Positions 19,366 through 28,010 of a stretch of 64,000 nucleotides of DNA are shown one piece after another. The position numbers and the translations under genes are program-made. Location of the stretch: assembly GCA_964486335.1 (NCBI GenBank), contig CAZAMB010000017.1, positions 1-64,000 on the forward strand, read 5' to 3'. Each line of letters starts with the position of its first letter. Positions within the stretch are counted from its first letter, which is position 1. A model generated the notes under the pieces. The model searched no databases. It was not told the DNA's origin and was given only the letters and a program-made list of their open reading frames with translations. Source of the DNA: CAZAMB01 sp964486335. Its GTDB lineage: Bacteria; Planctomycetota; Phycisphaerae; UBA1845.

Positions 19366-21486
19366 ATGATGAGTGAGTCAATTGTAGTAGAACGAAATAT
19401 TGGTGGTCGGACCCTCCGAATCGAAACGGGAAAGCTCGCCAAACAGGCGGCTGGAGCGGTCATCGTTACCTATGGGGATACCGTCGTGTTGACGGGCGTG
19501 GTCACCGGACCGCCGCGCGTGGGGACGGATTTTTTCCCCTTGACGGTCGATTACCGGGAAAAGACCTATGCGGCCGGAAAGTTCCCCGGTGGTTTTTTTA
19601 AGCGTGAGGCCCGTCCCACCACCAAGGAAATCCTGACGATGCGGCTGATCGATCGACCGATCCGCCCGATGTTTCCCAAAGATTATCTCGACGAGGTGCT
19701 GATCCAGGCGATGGTTCTTTCCGTCGATCAGGAAAACGATCCGGACATTCTCGCCATGGTTGGCTCTTCGGCCGCCTTGTCCGTCTCTCAGATTCCTTTT
19801 GAAGGTCCCAGCGCGTCGTGCCGAGTGGCCTATCTCGACGGTCAGTATGTTCTCAATCCGACGCTGAGCCAGCTGGAGTTCGCGACGATGGAGATGGTGC
19901 TGGCGGGACATAAAGACGCCATCAACATGATTGAAGTTGGGGCGATGGAAGTTTCTGAGGAGGTCGTCAGCAACGGCATCGCCTTTGGCCACAAGGCGAT
20001 CGTTGAGATTTGCGGAATGATTTCCGAATTGCAGAAAAAGGCAGGAAAGCCCAAATCCTGGACGCCGCCGCCGTCAAAGGACGGTTTGAAGAACGAACTA
20101 AGAAAGGCCTACGGAGCCGAGCTTCGCAAGGCGCGACAGGTTTCGGGAAAGCAAGATCGCTACGCCGCGGTCAATGAAATCTACAAAACCGCAAAGGCCA
20201 AATACTCACCCGAGTCGGAGGGCGGACCCAAGCCGGAGCATGACTGGAACGCGGTTCGCGCGCTGCTCGACGAAATCGAAGGCGAGATTGTCGCGGAGAT
20301 GATCGTGAAGCACGGGAAGCGCTCCGACGGCCGCGGCCCCAAGGATATCCGTCCCATCTCCAGCGAAGTCGGCGTTCTTCCGCGCGTTCACGGGTCCTCG
20401 CTCTTCCAGCGCGGCGAAACTCAATCCTTGTGCGTCATTACCCTGGGCACCGGACGCGATGAGCAAGTCGTCGACGGTCTGGCCGAGGAATACAGCAAGA
20501 AGTTCATGCTGCATTACAATTTTCCGCCGCTGTGTACCGGCGAGGTCAAACGCGTGGGCGCCACCAGTCGTCGTGAAATCGGACACGGCAATCTGGCCGA
20601 AAAGGCGCTCGAAGCGGTCCTTCCGACGCCGGAAGCGTTCCCCTACACGATCCGTCTCGTTTCCGAAATCCTGGAATCCAACGGTTCAAGCTCGATGGCC
20701 TCGGTGTGCGGCGGATGCCTGGCCCTGATGGACGCGGGCGTGCCCATCAAGCAACCCGTTGCTGGGATTTCCGTGGGCATGTTCGAAGTAGGCAATGAAC
20801 GGAAGCTCGTCGTTGATATTCTGGGCGAGGAAGACCATTTTGGCGAAATGGATTTCAAGGTGGCGGGCACGCAGCGCGGTGTCACGGCCGTGCAGTTAGA
20901 CCTGAAAGGCCGCGGTCTTCCCCATGATATCGTCGTCGAGACCTTCGCGCTGGCCAAGGAAGCCCGATTGGACATCCTCCGGAAAATGCTGGCGACCCTT
21001 GCGGCGCCGCGACCGACGACCAGCGAATATGCCCCAAGAATATTGACGATCCGCATCAACCCTGAAAAAATCGGAAAGGTCATCGGACCGGGCGGCAAGT
21101 ACATCAAGTCAATTGAAGCCGAAACCGGCGCCACGGTCGAGATTGACGACGATGGCACGATTCTGGTTTCCTGTGTCGACCTCGCGGGTGCGCAGCAGGC
21201 ATTGGAGATGATCGAAGCCGTAACCGCCGAAGTGAAGGTCGGGAAGATCTATTCGGGACGCGTAAGCAGTATCAAGGATTTCGGCGCCTTTATTGAGGTG
21301 ACGCCCGGTCAGGACGGGCTTTGCCACATCAGCGAGCTGTCGACGGAATACGTCAAGTCGGCCGAGGATGTGGTCAAGATCGGCGACCGGGTGCGGGTCA
21401 AAGTCATATCGATCGATGACCAGGGGCGGATCAAGCTCTCTCGCAAAGCCGCGACGCTTGAGGAGGCCGCCGTGGCCGCACAATAG
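19366..21486 (+). CDS. pnp: Polyribonucleotide nucleotidyltransferase (PNPase)
   Basis: PNPase degrades RNA 3'-5' phosphorolytically and is a core part of bacterial RNA turnover. The protein of about 706 residues starts at ATG 19366 (or the next ATG, 19369). It has two RNase PH domains: the first with DYREKTYAAGKFPGGFFKRE and the second with RSDGRGPKDIRPIS, TRREIGHGNLAEKAL-type text and the catalytic DILGEEDHFGEMDFK. A helical linker joins them. The KH domain contains KIGKVIGPGGKYIKSI and the S1 domain contains GKIYSGRVSSIKDFGAFIEV. Gene order with rpsO is conserved. The ribosome-binding site is weak. Confidence 0.96.
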   Translation: MMSESIVVERNIGGRTLRIETGKLAKQAAGAVIVTYGDTVVLTGVVTGPPRVGTDFFPLTVDYREKTYAAGKFPGGFFKREARPTTKEILTMRLIDRPIRPMFPKDYLDEVLIQAMVLSVDQENDPDILAMVGSSAALSVSQIPFEGPSASCRVAYLDGQYVLNPTLSQLEFATMEMVLAGHKDAINMIEVGAMEVSEEVVSNGIAFGHKAIVEICGMISELQKKAGKPKSWTPPPSKDGLKNELRKAYGAELRKARQVSGKQDRYAAVNEIYKTAKAKYSPESEGGPKPEHDWNAVRALLDEIEGEIVAEMIVKHGKRSDGRGPKDIRPISSEVGVLPRVHGSSLFQRGETQSLCVITLGTGRDEQVVDGLAEEYSKKFMLHYNFPPLCTGEVKRVGATSRREIGHGNLAEKALEAVLPTPEAFPYTIRLVSEILESNGSSSMASVCGGCLALMDAGVPIKQPVAGISVGMFEVGNERKLVVDILGEEDHFGEMDFKVAGTQRGVTAVQLDLKGRGLPHDIVVETFALAKEARLDILRKMLATLAAPRPTTSEYAPRILTIRINPEKIGKVIGPGGKYIKSIEAETGATVEIDDDGTILVSCVDLAGAQQALEMIEAVTAEVKVGKIYSGRVSSIKDFGAFIEVTPGQDGLCHISELSTEYVKSAEDVVKIGDRVRVKVISIDDQGRIKLSRKAATLEEAAVAAQ

Positions 21487-21606
21487 GCGGCGCGCGGTCG
21501 ACGCACATAGTTGATCGGGTGGTCGTCGCTTCGTGTATACCGCGGAGCGGCGATACGCCCATCGCGCGGCAGCTTGGTCCCTTCTGGTCAGCAGGAGGTG
21601 CATGTC

Positions 21607-21825
21607 ATGCTGACCGGTGTAGTCAAGTGGTTTGATGTGAAAAAGGGTTTCGGCTTCATCGAGGGTCCGCCCGACGGCAAGGACGTTTTCGTTCACTTCA
21701 GCTCGATTCAAGGCGAGGGGTTTAAAAGCCTCCGCGACGGCGAGACCGTCGAATACGAGTTGACCGACTCGGAACGCGGACCGCAGGCGAAAAACGTCCG
21801 CAGGTTGTCGGAGTCGACGGAGTAG
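21607..21825 (+). CDS. Cold-shock domain protein (CspA family)
   Basis: The 72-residue protein starts at ATG 21607, preceded by a strong AGGAGG (21593-21598) with 8-base spacing. It carries the RNP1 motif KGFGFIEG and RNP2 motif VFVHFSSI, typical of the single-stranded nucleic-acid binding OB fold of cold-shock proteins. The tail RGPQAKNVRRL is also family-typical. It acts as an RNA chaperone. Its position directly after pnp is functionally consistent with RNA metabolism, but the 120-base gap suggests a separate promoter. Confidence 0.95.
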   Translation: MLTGVVKWFDVKKGFGFIEGPPDGKDVFVHFSSIQGEGFKSLRDGETVEYELTDSERGPQAKNVRRLSESTE

Positions 21826-21940
21826 TCGCCGGGCTCCGATCCAATGTTCTGAAGGACGAATGGGCTGCATCGGCGGCGACGGAACAAAGCCGCTTGCCGA
21901 AGCGGCCGAAACTCCGATGGATCGGCTTCGATAGGATTCC

Positions 21941-22663
21941 ATGACCCAGGAAGTCCCACAATCGGCCGCCCTACCGCTCACCGTTTCGGAAATGACCGAA
22001 CTGGCGGGCGGACTGGCCCACGAACTGCGAAATCCCCTCTCCACCATGATGATCAATCTCAAGTTGCTCGGTGAGGATCTTCAGGATCGGGATTCGACGT
22101 CCGACGATATTCGCCGGCGGGCATTGCTGAAAGTCGATGTGCTCCGTCGCGAGGCCGAACGACTTCAACTGCTGTTCGACGACTTCCTCAACCTCACCAG
22201 CCCGTACCGTCTCGAACTCGAGGATCACGACCTGAAGGCCATCGTGTTTCGGCTCGTGGAGTTCCTTGAACCGATGCTGCGCGCCGGCGGCGTCGCCGTG
22301 ACCATTGCTCGCTCGGAGTCGCCGGTGCAGTGTCGCGTGGACGAGAAGCTGATCAGCCAGGCGCTGCTCAATCTCGTTATGAACGCCCGGGATGCCATGC
22401 CCGGCGGCGGCACGGTCACGATCGGTGTTCGCGTCGAAGCTGACAACGCGATTCTCAGCGTTGCCGATACCGGCATCGGGATCGACCCCAAGAACCGAGA
22501 TCGCATTCTCAGGCCGTTCTTTTCGACCAAGGCGAAGGGCGGCGGGTTGGGTCTTTCCATCACCCGCCGCATCATTCAGGAGCATGGCGGAGATCTGTCG
22601 TTTACGAGTCAACCCGGCGCGGGAACGGAGTTTGTCGCTCGATTGCCGATCAAGGCGCGCTGA
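21941..22663 (+). CDS. Cytoplasmic sensor histidine kinase (NtrB/ZraS-like) paired with sigma-54 regulator
   Basis: The 240-residue protein consists of just a HisKA domain (GLAHELRNPLSTMMINLKLL, His27) and an HATPase domain (LLNLVMNARDAMPGG N-box, ADTGIGIDPKNRDRI G1, FFSTKAKGGGLGLSI F/G2). No membrane segment or sensory domain is present, so the input must come from partner proteins or through the short N-terminus. The next gene, 33 bases downstream, is an NtrC-type regulator, making this a two-component operon. The signal is unknown. Confidence 0.9.
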   Translation: MTQEVPQSAALPLTVSEMTELAGGLAHELRNPLSTMMINLKLLGEDLQDRDSTSDDIRRRALLKVDVLRREAERLQLLFDDFLNLTSPYRLELEDHDLKAIVFRLVEFLEPMLRAGGVAVTIARSESPVQCRVDEKLISQALLNLVMNARDAMPGGGTVTIGVRVEADNAILSVADTGIGIDPKNRDRILRPFFSTKAKGGGLGLSITRRIIQEHGGDLSFTSQPGAGTEFVARLPIKAR

Positions 22664-22696
22664 CCCGACCGCACCTTTCGATACAATACCTCTGCC

Positions 22697-24073
22697 ATGA
22701 GTGACAAGGCATTCGTGCTGATCGTTGAGGACGAGGACGCGCACGGCCGGGCCATTGCCGAGGCGCTGTCGCGCGGACCGTACGTCTGCAACGTCGTCAA
22801 TGAAGGCGAGGCGGCCCTTGAGAGCATCCGCCGCCGCCCGCCCGACGTCGTCATCACGGACTTCAAGCTCGGCGGCGATGTGGATGGCGTGACCGTCCTG
22901 CGCGAGGCCAAGCGGATCAATCCCGAAACGGAAGTCATCCTGATCACCGCCTACGGGAGTGAATCGCTCGCCCGCGATGTGCTCAGTCAGGACAACGAGT
23001 TTCGCGCGTACGACTACCTCATCAAACCCATCGACATCGACGTGCTTCGCGACAAGGTCGAACGGGCCGCGAGGCGGGCATCCAGTGGACGCGAATCCAA
23101 GGCCTTCCAAAAACACCTCGACTCGGCGTTCGATTTTTGCGGGATCATCGGCACGTCCGACGCCATCCATCGCGAAATCAAACGTACGCAAAAGCTCGCC
23201 AAGAGCAAGAGCACCGTGCTGATCTTCGGCGAGACGGGGACCGGAAAGGAACTGTTCGCCCAGGCGCTGCACATGAACTCGCCGCGCGCGGGCAAGCCGT
23301 TTCGCGTGCTCAACTGCGCCGCGGTCAGCGAGACGCTGCTCGAAAGCGAACTCTTCGGTCACGTGAAGGGTGCGTTCACCGGAGCCGTCAGCGACCGCAA
23401 GGGCCTCGTCGCCGCGGCCGACGGCGGCACGCTGTTTCTCGACGAAATCGGCGACATGCCCCTGCCCATGCAGGCCAAGCTGCTGCGCACCCTCGAAACC
23501 GGCGAAGTCATTCCGGTCGGGTCGAACGACACACAGTATTTCGACGTGCGCTTCGTCGCCGCGACCAATCACAACCTTCAGGAACTTGTCCGCACGGGCA
23601 CGTTTCGCGAGGACCTGTTTTATCGACTGCACGGACAGGGCGCCATTCACCTGCCCCCGCTTCGCCAGCGTCGCGAGGACATTCCCGTTCTGATTCACCA
23701 CTTTATCCGGCAGGCCAATGCGGAAAACGGAACCGGTTTCTCGGGAGTTTCGGCCGAGGCGATGCGCAAGCTTGTCAATAGCAACTGGCCCGGCAATGTC
23801 CGCGAGCTTCGCAACGTCGTCTCACGCATGTGCCTCGAAGCCGAAGGTCCGATGTTGCAGGTCGACGACCTGCCCGACAGCCTCAAGGCTTCCACTGACA
23901 TCGTTCGTATGGGTCCGCCCAATCTGGCGGGCATGTCCATGGCCGACGTCGAAAAACTGCACATCATGAACACGTTGCGCATGTTCGGCGGCAACCGCGA
24001 AAAAACCGCCAAGGCGCTCGGCATCGGCGCGCGCACGCTCTATCGCAAGCTTAGGGACTACGGGTTGCGATAA
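22697..24073 (+). CDS. NtrC-family sigma-54-dependent response regulator
   Basis: The 458-residue protein has a receiver domain (phosphoacceptor Asp in VVITDFKLGG, about residue 55, and the Lys in YLIKPID). The AAA+ domain has Walker A GETGTGKE, the sigma-54-contacting GAFTGA loop (VKGAFTGAVSD), Walker B GGTLFLDEIGDMP and an arginine-finger region. A C-terminal Fis-type helix-turn-helix follows (GGNREKTAKALGIGARTLYRKL). It activates sigma-54 promoters on phosphorylation, here by the kinase encoded immediately upstream. Targets cannot be inferred. Confidence 0.95.
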   Translation: MSDKAFVLIVEDEDAHGRAIAEALSRGPYVCNVVNEGEAALESIRRRPPDVVITDFKLGGDVDGVTVLREAKRINPETEVILITAYGSESLARDVLSQDNEFRAYDYLIKPIDIDVLRDKVERAARRASSGRESKAFQKHLDSAFDFCGIIGTSDAIHREIKRTQKLAKSKSTVLIFGETGTGKELFAQALHMNSPRAGKPFRVLNCAAVSETLLESELFGHVKGAFTGAVSDRKGLVAAADGGTLFLDEIGDMPLPMQAKLLRTLETGEVIPVGSNDTQYFDVRFVAATNHNLQELVRTGTFREDLFYRLHGQGAIHLPPLRQRREDIPVLIHHFIRQANAENGTGFSGVSAEAMRKLVNSNWPGNVRELRNVVSRMCLEAEGPMLQVDDLPDSLKASTDIVRMGPPNLAGMSMADVEKLHIMNTLRMFGGNREKTAKALGIGARTLYRKLRDYGLR

Positions 24074-24092
24074 CGGGGGCAGCGTCCCCGTT
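24072..24092 (+). terminator. Hairpin at the end of the sigma-54 regulator gene
   Basis: AACGGGG (24072-24078) pairs with CCCCGTT (24086-24092) across a 7-base loop, beginning at the stop codon. No U-run follows, so it may stabilise the mRNA end or belong to a dispersed repeat rather than act as an intrinsic terminator. Confidence 0.4.
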
Positions 24093-24158
24093 GTATGGGA
24101 TTGCAGTTGCCCCGCGCGCCATGCCGATGGAGAGCCTCTAGAGCATGTAACAATCAAG

Positions 24159-24222
24159 TGTAGCGTCGGGGCTTGTCCCCGACGAATCGAGGATTGCGTC
24201 ACCCACAAGGAGTGACGCTACA
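24159..24222 (+). repeat. 64-bp double-hairpin repeat element, copy 2
   Basis: Hairpins GTCGGGG-CTTG-CCCCGAC-type and GCGTCAC/GTGACGC lie between TGTAGCGTC and GACGCTACA ends. Outer flanks (about 24142-24158 and 24223-24239) are also imperfectly complementary, extending the inverted repeat to roughly 98 bases. It fills much of the gap 24093-24250, where no gene is seen. Confidence 0.87.
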
Positions 24223-24250
24223 TTTGATCGTCATGAGCAATGACAAGACA

Positions 24251-24312
24251 GAGCCGCGACCGTCAGGGAGCGGCGTTTTTCGCTTGGAAAGCTTCGTTTT
24301 GTTGGAGCCTCT
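24251..24312 (+). repeat. Dispersed repeat (GAGCCGCGACCGTCAG type), copy 1
   Basis: The segment begins GAGCCGCGACCGTCAGGGAG and ends TTGTTGGAGCCTC. An inverted copy with the same ends and a diverged middle lies at 55441-55507, upstream of glgE. The function is unknown. The remaining gap to 24544 shows no gene. Confidence 0.65.
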
Positions 24313-24544
24313 TGGTTCCCATCGAAGTTTCGGTGCTATGATGTCAAAAGTTCTTCTCCGCCAATCCGAGACCCACACTGACTTTTCCGTGCGAATCGGT
24401 TCAAGGTTGACGAGCGCCTTGTACTGACTGCCGTTCGACATCGTTCCAAGCGTGCATCAAGATGCACCTTGCCTGACCGGGCCGAACCACGTGACGTTTG
24501 TGTTCGTGGTTAGAGGCGACGAAGCATGGACGGAGGCGATGCGA

Positions 24545-25090
24545 ATGGCGATGGTTGTATTCCTGCGAGGCGTCAATGTCGGCGGCCATCGAACGTTTCG
24601 TCCGAGCGTCCTTGCTAAAGAGCTTGGCAAGTTCGATGTCATCAACATCGGTGCCGCGGGCACATTTGTCGTTCGCAAACCGGCGACTCGGGCAATCCTG
24701 CGCAGCGAGCTTCGCCGTCGGCTGCCTTTCGAGACGGAAGTCGTTCTCTGCGACGGACGCGACCTCGTTCGCCTCGAAACCGAAAACCCATTCGGCGCAG
24801 AGCCGACACACCCGAACATTGTTCCATTCGTGAGCGTCCTTTCAAAGGCTCGTGCCATTGGCATCCCGATGCCCGTCACGCTTCCGCCGACCGGAACGTG
24901 GCTCCTGAAGGTCATCAGGGTGAAAAACCAATTCGCGTTCGGCCTGTACCGACGTCACATGAAAGCGATTGGGTACCTCGGCCGGCTCGACAAGCTGCTC
25001 GGCGTGCCCGTGACCACGCGGAATTGGAACACGATCCAAAGCATCGTGCGAATCCTGAAGGGCGATGGGAAAAAAGGAACGTCGACCTGA
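24545..25090 (+). CDS. DUF1697 family protein
   Basis: The protein of about 181 residues, starting at ATG 24545 with GGAGG 8 bases upstream, fits DUF1697. It opens with MAMVVFLRGVNVGGH, matching the family LLRGINVGG signature, and near the C-terminus has TTRNWNTIQSIVRIL, matching the typical TRNWNTV segment. The family is widespread and small, with no firmly established biochemical role. An upstream in-frame ATG at 24452 is possible but has no good ribosome-binding site and would add non-family sequence. It is a single gene. Confidence 0.8.
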   Translation: MAMVVFLRGVNVGGHRTFRPSVLAKELGKFDVINIGAAGTFVVRKPATRAILRSELRRRLPFETEVVLCDGRDLVRLETENPFGAEPTHPNIVPFVSVLSKARAIGIPMPVTLPPTGTWLLKVIRVKNQFAFGLYRRHMKAIGYLGRLDKLLGVPVTTRNWNTIQSIVRILKGDGKKGTST

Positions 25091-25154
25091 TTCGTTTCGG
25101 GGTTGCGGCGGACGAAACCCGCACTACAACGAGCACTACCAACCTGGCTGCCGA

Positions 25155-25550
25155 TTAGTCGTCGAGAAATGCATCGGCCTCGAATTCGACGAGCCATCGC
25201 GGGTCGATGAATCGGCAAACCTGCATGATCGTATTGGCCGGACGGATGTCGCGGAAGAAGTCACCGTGCACGCGGGCCACGACCTCCCAATCGTCGATCC
25301 GCGTCAGCAATGTGCGCGTGCGGTATACGTGGTGCAGTCCCGCGCCGAGTTCGGCCAGTGCGTCGCGGATGATTTCCAGGCTGCGGCGTGCCTGCGCGGC
25401 CGGGTCGCCGATACCGACGGTCTGTCCATCGCGGTCCAGCGGCGCGGTGCCGGTCACCGCGATGATGCGCCCGGCCTGGATGGCGCGGGATATGCCGACA
25501 ATCGGCTCGAACGGCGATCCCGTGGATACGCGTTTGCGCGGATTCGTCAT
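25155..25550 (-). CDS. RidA/YjgF family protein (2-iminoacid deaminase-like)
   Basis: The 131-residue protein belongs to the RidA superfamily, whose trimers hydrolyse reactive enamine/imine intermediates from PLP enzymes. VTGTAPLDRDGQTVG and the C-terminal FRDIRPANTIMQVCRFIDP followed by EFEADAF carry the family pattern. The conserved Arg that defines catalytically active RidA is plausibly the one in DIRPANT. It could equally belong to an Rid subfamily of unknown substrate. ATG 25550 is the start. Neighbours give no pathway hint. Confidence 0.86.
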   Translation of the reverse strand: MTNPRKRVSTGSPFEPIVGISRAIQAGRIIAVTGTAPLDRDGQTVGIGDPAAQARRSLEIIRDALAELGAGLHHVYRTRTLLTRIDDWEVVARVHGDFFRDIRPANTIMQVCRFIDPRWLVEFEADAFLDD

Positions 25551-25636
25551 GACGTTTCGGCTCCGGACGGGTACTGGGGTTCCCGACGCCGGAGCATTCT
25601 ATGAACGGGACCTCACTCGCTCAACAGATACGCTTT

Positions 25637-25761
25637 GTAGGAACGAAGAATGAATGAACAATTCGGCATGGCATCCGTTCAACGAGCCGCAGGCTTCAGC
25701 CTGCGCGACCCGGGTCGCGCGAACTGAAAGTTCGCGGTTCAGAAGGGCAAGTGATTCTGCG
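25637..25761. mobile_element. Inverted-repeat element with two opposed hairpins, copy 2
   Basis: The left end GTAGGAACGAAGAATGA and right end GATTCTGCGT are related to the 16-bp ends of the 7629-7761 element. Inside are two covarying hairpins: AGGCT-TC-AGCCT (25683-25707) and GCGAACT-GAA-AGTTCGC (25716-25740), oriented head to head. The rest of the 25551-25913 gap shows only a short inverted GC-rich string near 25775-25820. Confidence 0.6.
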
Positions 25762-25913
25762 TCATTGTTTGGCGGAGCAAGCTTCGCCCGCCGATTGGCT
25801 CGTCGGGCTCGAGCCGGGTGCTTCTTTGAGACATGATGATCCCACTCGCCGGGCGAACACTTTTATCTGATTCTCAGGCCGGGGTGCCGACGCAGGAACA
25901 GGTCGCGTCTCCC

Positions 25914-26297
25914 TTAAACATGCTGGTCGAACAGAATCGAGTTCCCATCGGGATCAACCACCACGAAGCTGGCCGGACCGGTCGTGCGCTCATCCGCCTC
26001 CGTCGCCGGTTGCACGCCTTTTGCCTTCAGTTGCCGTTGCAGCTCGCGCACGTCGGTGAACTTGCCAAGCTTCTGCGCGTTGCCGTCCCAGCCGGGGTTG
26101 AAGGTGAGAATGTTCTTCTCGAACATGCCCTGAAAGAGCCCGATGACGCAATCGCCGTTCTTCAGGATCAGCCAGTTCTGCTCGGCGTGTCCGGCGAACT
26201 GCTTAAACCCTAGCTTCTCATAAAACGCCTTCGAGGCCTGAAGATTTTTCACCGCCAGACTGACGGAAAACGCACCGAGTTGCATATCGTGCTCCAT
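25914..26297 (-). CDS. VOC superfamily (glyoxalase/bleomycin-resistance-like) protein
   Basis: The 127-residue protein has the VOC fold pattern: FSVSLAVKNLQASKAFYEKL (beta strand plus helix), a middle ILKNGDCVIGLFQG, and the second module ending FVVVDPDGNSILFDQH. VOC proteins bind a divalent metal and act as isomerases, dioxygenases or drug-binding proteins. The subtype cannot be decided. ATG 26297 is the start. It resembles the many orphan VOC proteins of planctomycetes. Confidence 0.85.
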   Translation of the reverse strand: MEHDMQLGAFSVSLAVKNLQASKAFYEKLGFKQFAGHAEQNWLILKNGDCVIGLFQGMFEKNILTFNPGWDGNAQKLGKFTDVRELQRQLKAKGVQPATEADERTTGPASFVVVDPDGNSILFDQHV

Positions 26298-26383
26298 TAA
26301 ACTCCATGACTAGTCCGAAACTCAATGGCCACGCCGGGGTCGCGGCCTGCCTGACAGGCGAATCGCAAACCTCCCGTTCGATG

Positions 26384-26866
26384 TCACTGCCGCGGCGCCG
26401 ACTCAGCCTTTTCTCGCTTATAGGTGACAAGGAACAACTGCGTATCCGCCTTGGTCTTGAACTCCGTAGGCCGGCTCTTGCCGCTCAGATCGTAACAAAT
26501 TCGCAGCGTGTCGCCGTCGAGCTCATAAATCGCCAGGATGGTCCTGTCCTTGTTCGGCCCCTCGGTGCCGGTGACATCCAGCGCCTTGGGTTTGGCGTCT
26601 GCGTTTAGCTTAACGGTGCCATGATCTGGCACTCCGCCTGCCGTTACCGTGTATTTGCCGTCTTTCAGTTCGAGCCTGATGGTCTTGCGAACCTCGTCGG
26701 GGTACTTGTTCCCGGCGAGTTCGGCCTCTTCCGGCAGCCAGGTGCCCTGAATGGCCTCGGCATCCTTGGGCTTCGTCTTCTTGGCGTCCTCCTTCTTGGA
26801 ATCCTCGCCAACCGTGCATGCGAACGACACCCAAAGCATCGGAATCACAAACAGTTTGAGCAACAT
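26384..26866 (-). CDS. TIGR03067-type exported protein
   Basis: The 160-residue protein has an N-terminal signal (MLLKLFVIPMLWVSFAC), possibly with a lipobox-like Cys17, followed by a Lys-rich linker. It then has the TIGR03067 pattern: IQGTWLPEEAELAGNKYPDE, a strand with YTVTAGG, KPKALDVTGTEGPNKDRT, then AIYELDGDTLRICYDLSGKSRP. This domain is largely confined to planctomycetes and relatives, and its function is unknown. It is one of the better lineage markers in the window. Confidence 0.85.
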   Translation of the reverse strand: MLLKLFVIPMLWVSFACTVGEDSKKEDAKKTKPKDAEAIQGTWLPEEAELAGNKYPDEVRKTIRLELKDGKYTVTAGGVPDHGTVKLNADAKPKALDVTGTEGPNKDRTILAIYELDGDTLRICYDLSGKSRPTEFKTKADTQLFLVTYKREKAESAPRQ

Positions 26867-26899
26867 GGGGTTCTTCTCCGAAAAAACCTCTCCGCCGGC

Positions 26900-27889
26900 C
26901 TAGCGACGCCGCAACGGCCGGACGGGCAAACAGCAATCCAGATCAAACGTCTCCCACCCAAGTTCGAGTGGGGTCCGGCGATACACTTCCATCGACGGCT
27001 CATCCGCGGGTTGATAACCGCTTCCCGGCAGCCAGGCATGGAACAAGTATTTCCACGCCCGATCCTCCTTGTGGATGTCGCCGTGGCAGCGGACCGCCGC
27101 AAACCGGTTCGCCGGAATCGTGGCGAAGCTGACCTCGCCGCTCTCCTCCATTCCGTTCGGCAGCACGAGGCACCAGTCGAACCGGAATTTCTTCATCGGC
27201 GTGATGTCCAGATCGTCCAGCGATCGGCCGATGAGTTGCGCTTTGGGCACAAGCCCCTGCCGCCGACCCCAGTCCATCAGGCGGTCAAACGCCGCCAGAA
27301 GCCGATGGACGTCGAACGAACCGATCACCCGCTCATAGGCGATTCGCTGCTCCGGCCGATCCACCAGCCGAACGCGGAACCGATCCGGGTTCCGACCGTC
27401 CGGCAATGTCCCGAAACCATACCCGGCGTTGGTCAATAAGTCTTGTCGAATCTTGCTCTCTTTCAGGAATCGCTCGCGAGAAAACCCTCGCGGGCTGAAT
27501 CCGAAGGCCTGCCGAAACGCGCGGGAAAAATCCGACGACGACGCGAAGCCCGTCCGCAATGCAATGTCGGTCAGTTTCTCCTTTGGACCGTGCTGCATCT
27601 GGAAGACCGCCGCCTCCAGGCGTAACCGACGAATGTGGGCGTGCAGCGGCTCGCCGACGATCGATCGGAATATGCGGTGGAAGTGGAATGGCGAAAAGTG
27701 TGCCAGCCGCGCCAGTTCCGCGATGGGCAGCGGCTCGGCCAGATGCTCCTTGATGTGGTCGATGACCCGGTTGACCCGCTGTCGGTAGATTCGCGTCGAC
27801 GCTGTGGAGTGCGAACCTCGACCCGGCGACTCGGCCGAAACGTGAGGAAGCTTGATTGTCTTTTGACCCGGTAGCCGCTTGCTTGGCAT
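26900..27889 (-). CDS. AraC-family regulator with GyrI-like ligand domain
   Basis: The 329-residue protein starting at ATG 27889 has a two-helix-turn-helix AraC domain at about 35-140 (VIDHIKEHLAEPLPIAELAR, ending GFASSSDFSRAFRQAFGFSP). A GyrI/Rob-type C-terminal domain follows at about 170-325 (RPEQRIAYERVIGSF, then FRFDWCLVLPNG and DLDCCLPV). Proteins of this arrangement (Rob, SoxS-like, BmrR-type effector domains) sense small hydrophobic compounds and control efflux or stress genes. The target is unknown. A longer in-frame reading upstream of 27889 overlaps the radical SAM gene and is not supported. Confidence 0.88.
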   Translation of the reverse strand: MPSKRLPGQKTIKLPHVSAESPGRGSHSTASTRIYRQRVNRVIDHIKEHLAEPLPIAELARLAHFSPFHFHRIFRSIVGEPLHAHIRRLRLEAAVFQMQHGPKEKLTDIALRTGFASSSDFSRAFRQAFGFSPRGFSRERFLKESKIRQDLLTNAGYGFGTLPDGRNPDRFRVRLVDRPEQRIAYERVIGSFDVHRLLAAFDRLMDWGRRQGLVPKAQLIGRSLDDLDITPMKKFRFDWCLVLPNGMEESGEVSFATIPANRFAAVRCHGDIHKEDRAWKYLFHAWLPGSGYQPADEPSMEVYRRTPLELGWETFDLDCCLPVRPLRRR

Positions 27890-28010
27890 GGCCACATGAT
27901 CCCGCTCGCGCGTCGCGCTCGCAAGCGAAGGCCAAATACCCACGGCTGATCGAGGCAGTGTGTTGTGGCACCGGTTTCCAACCGGTGAAAGAATGGTATT
28001 GCAGAAAACC

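Noticed and set aside
18605..19381. N-terminal extension of ilvC to 19381
   Set aside because: The extra 259 codons run antisense to rpsO, are unlike ketol-acid reductoisomerases, and the ATG at 18604 has its own ribosome-binding site.
21971..23701. 576-codon minus-strand frame opposite the two-component genes
   Set aside because: It is antisense to a kinase and regulator with full motif sets. No ribosome-binding site or family match.
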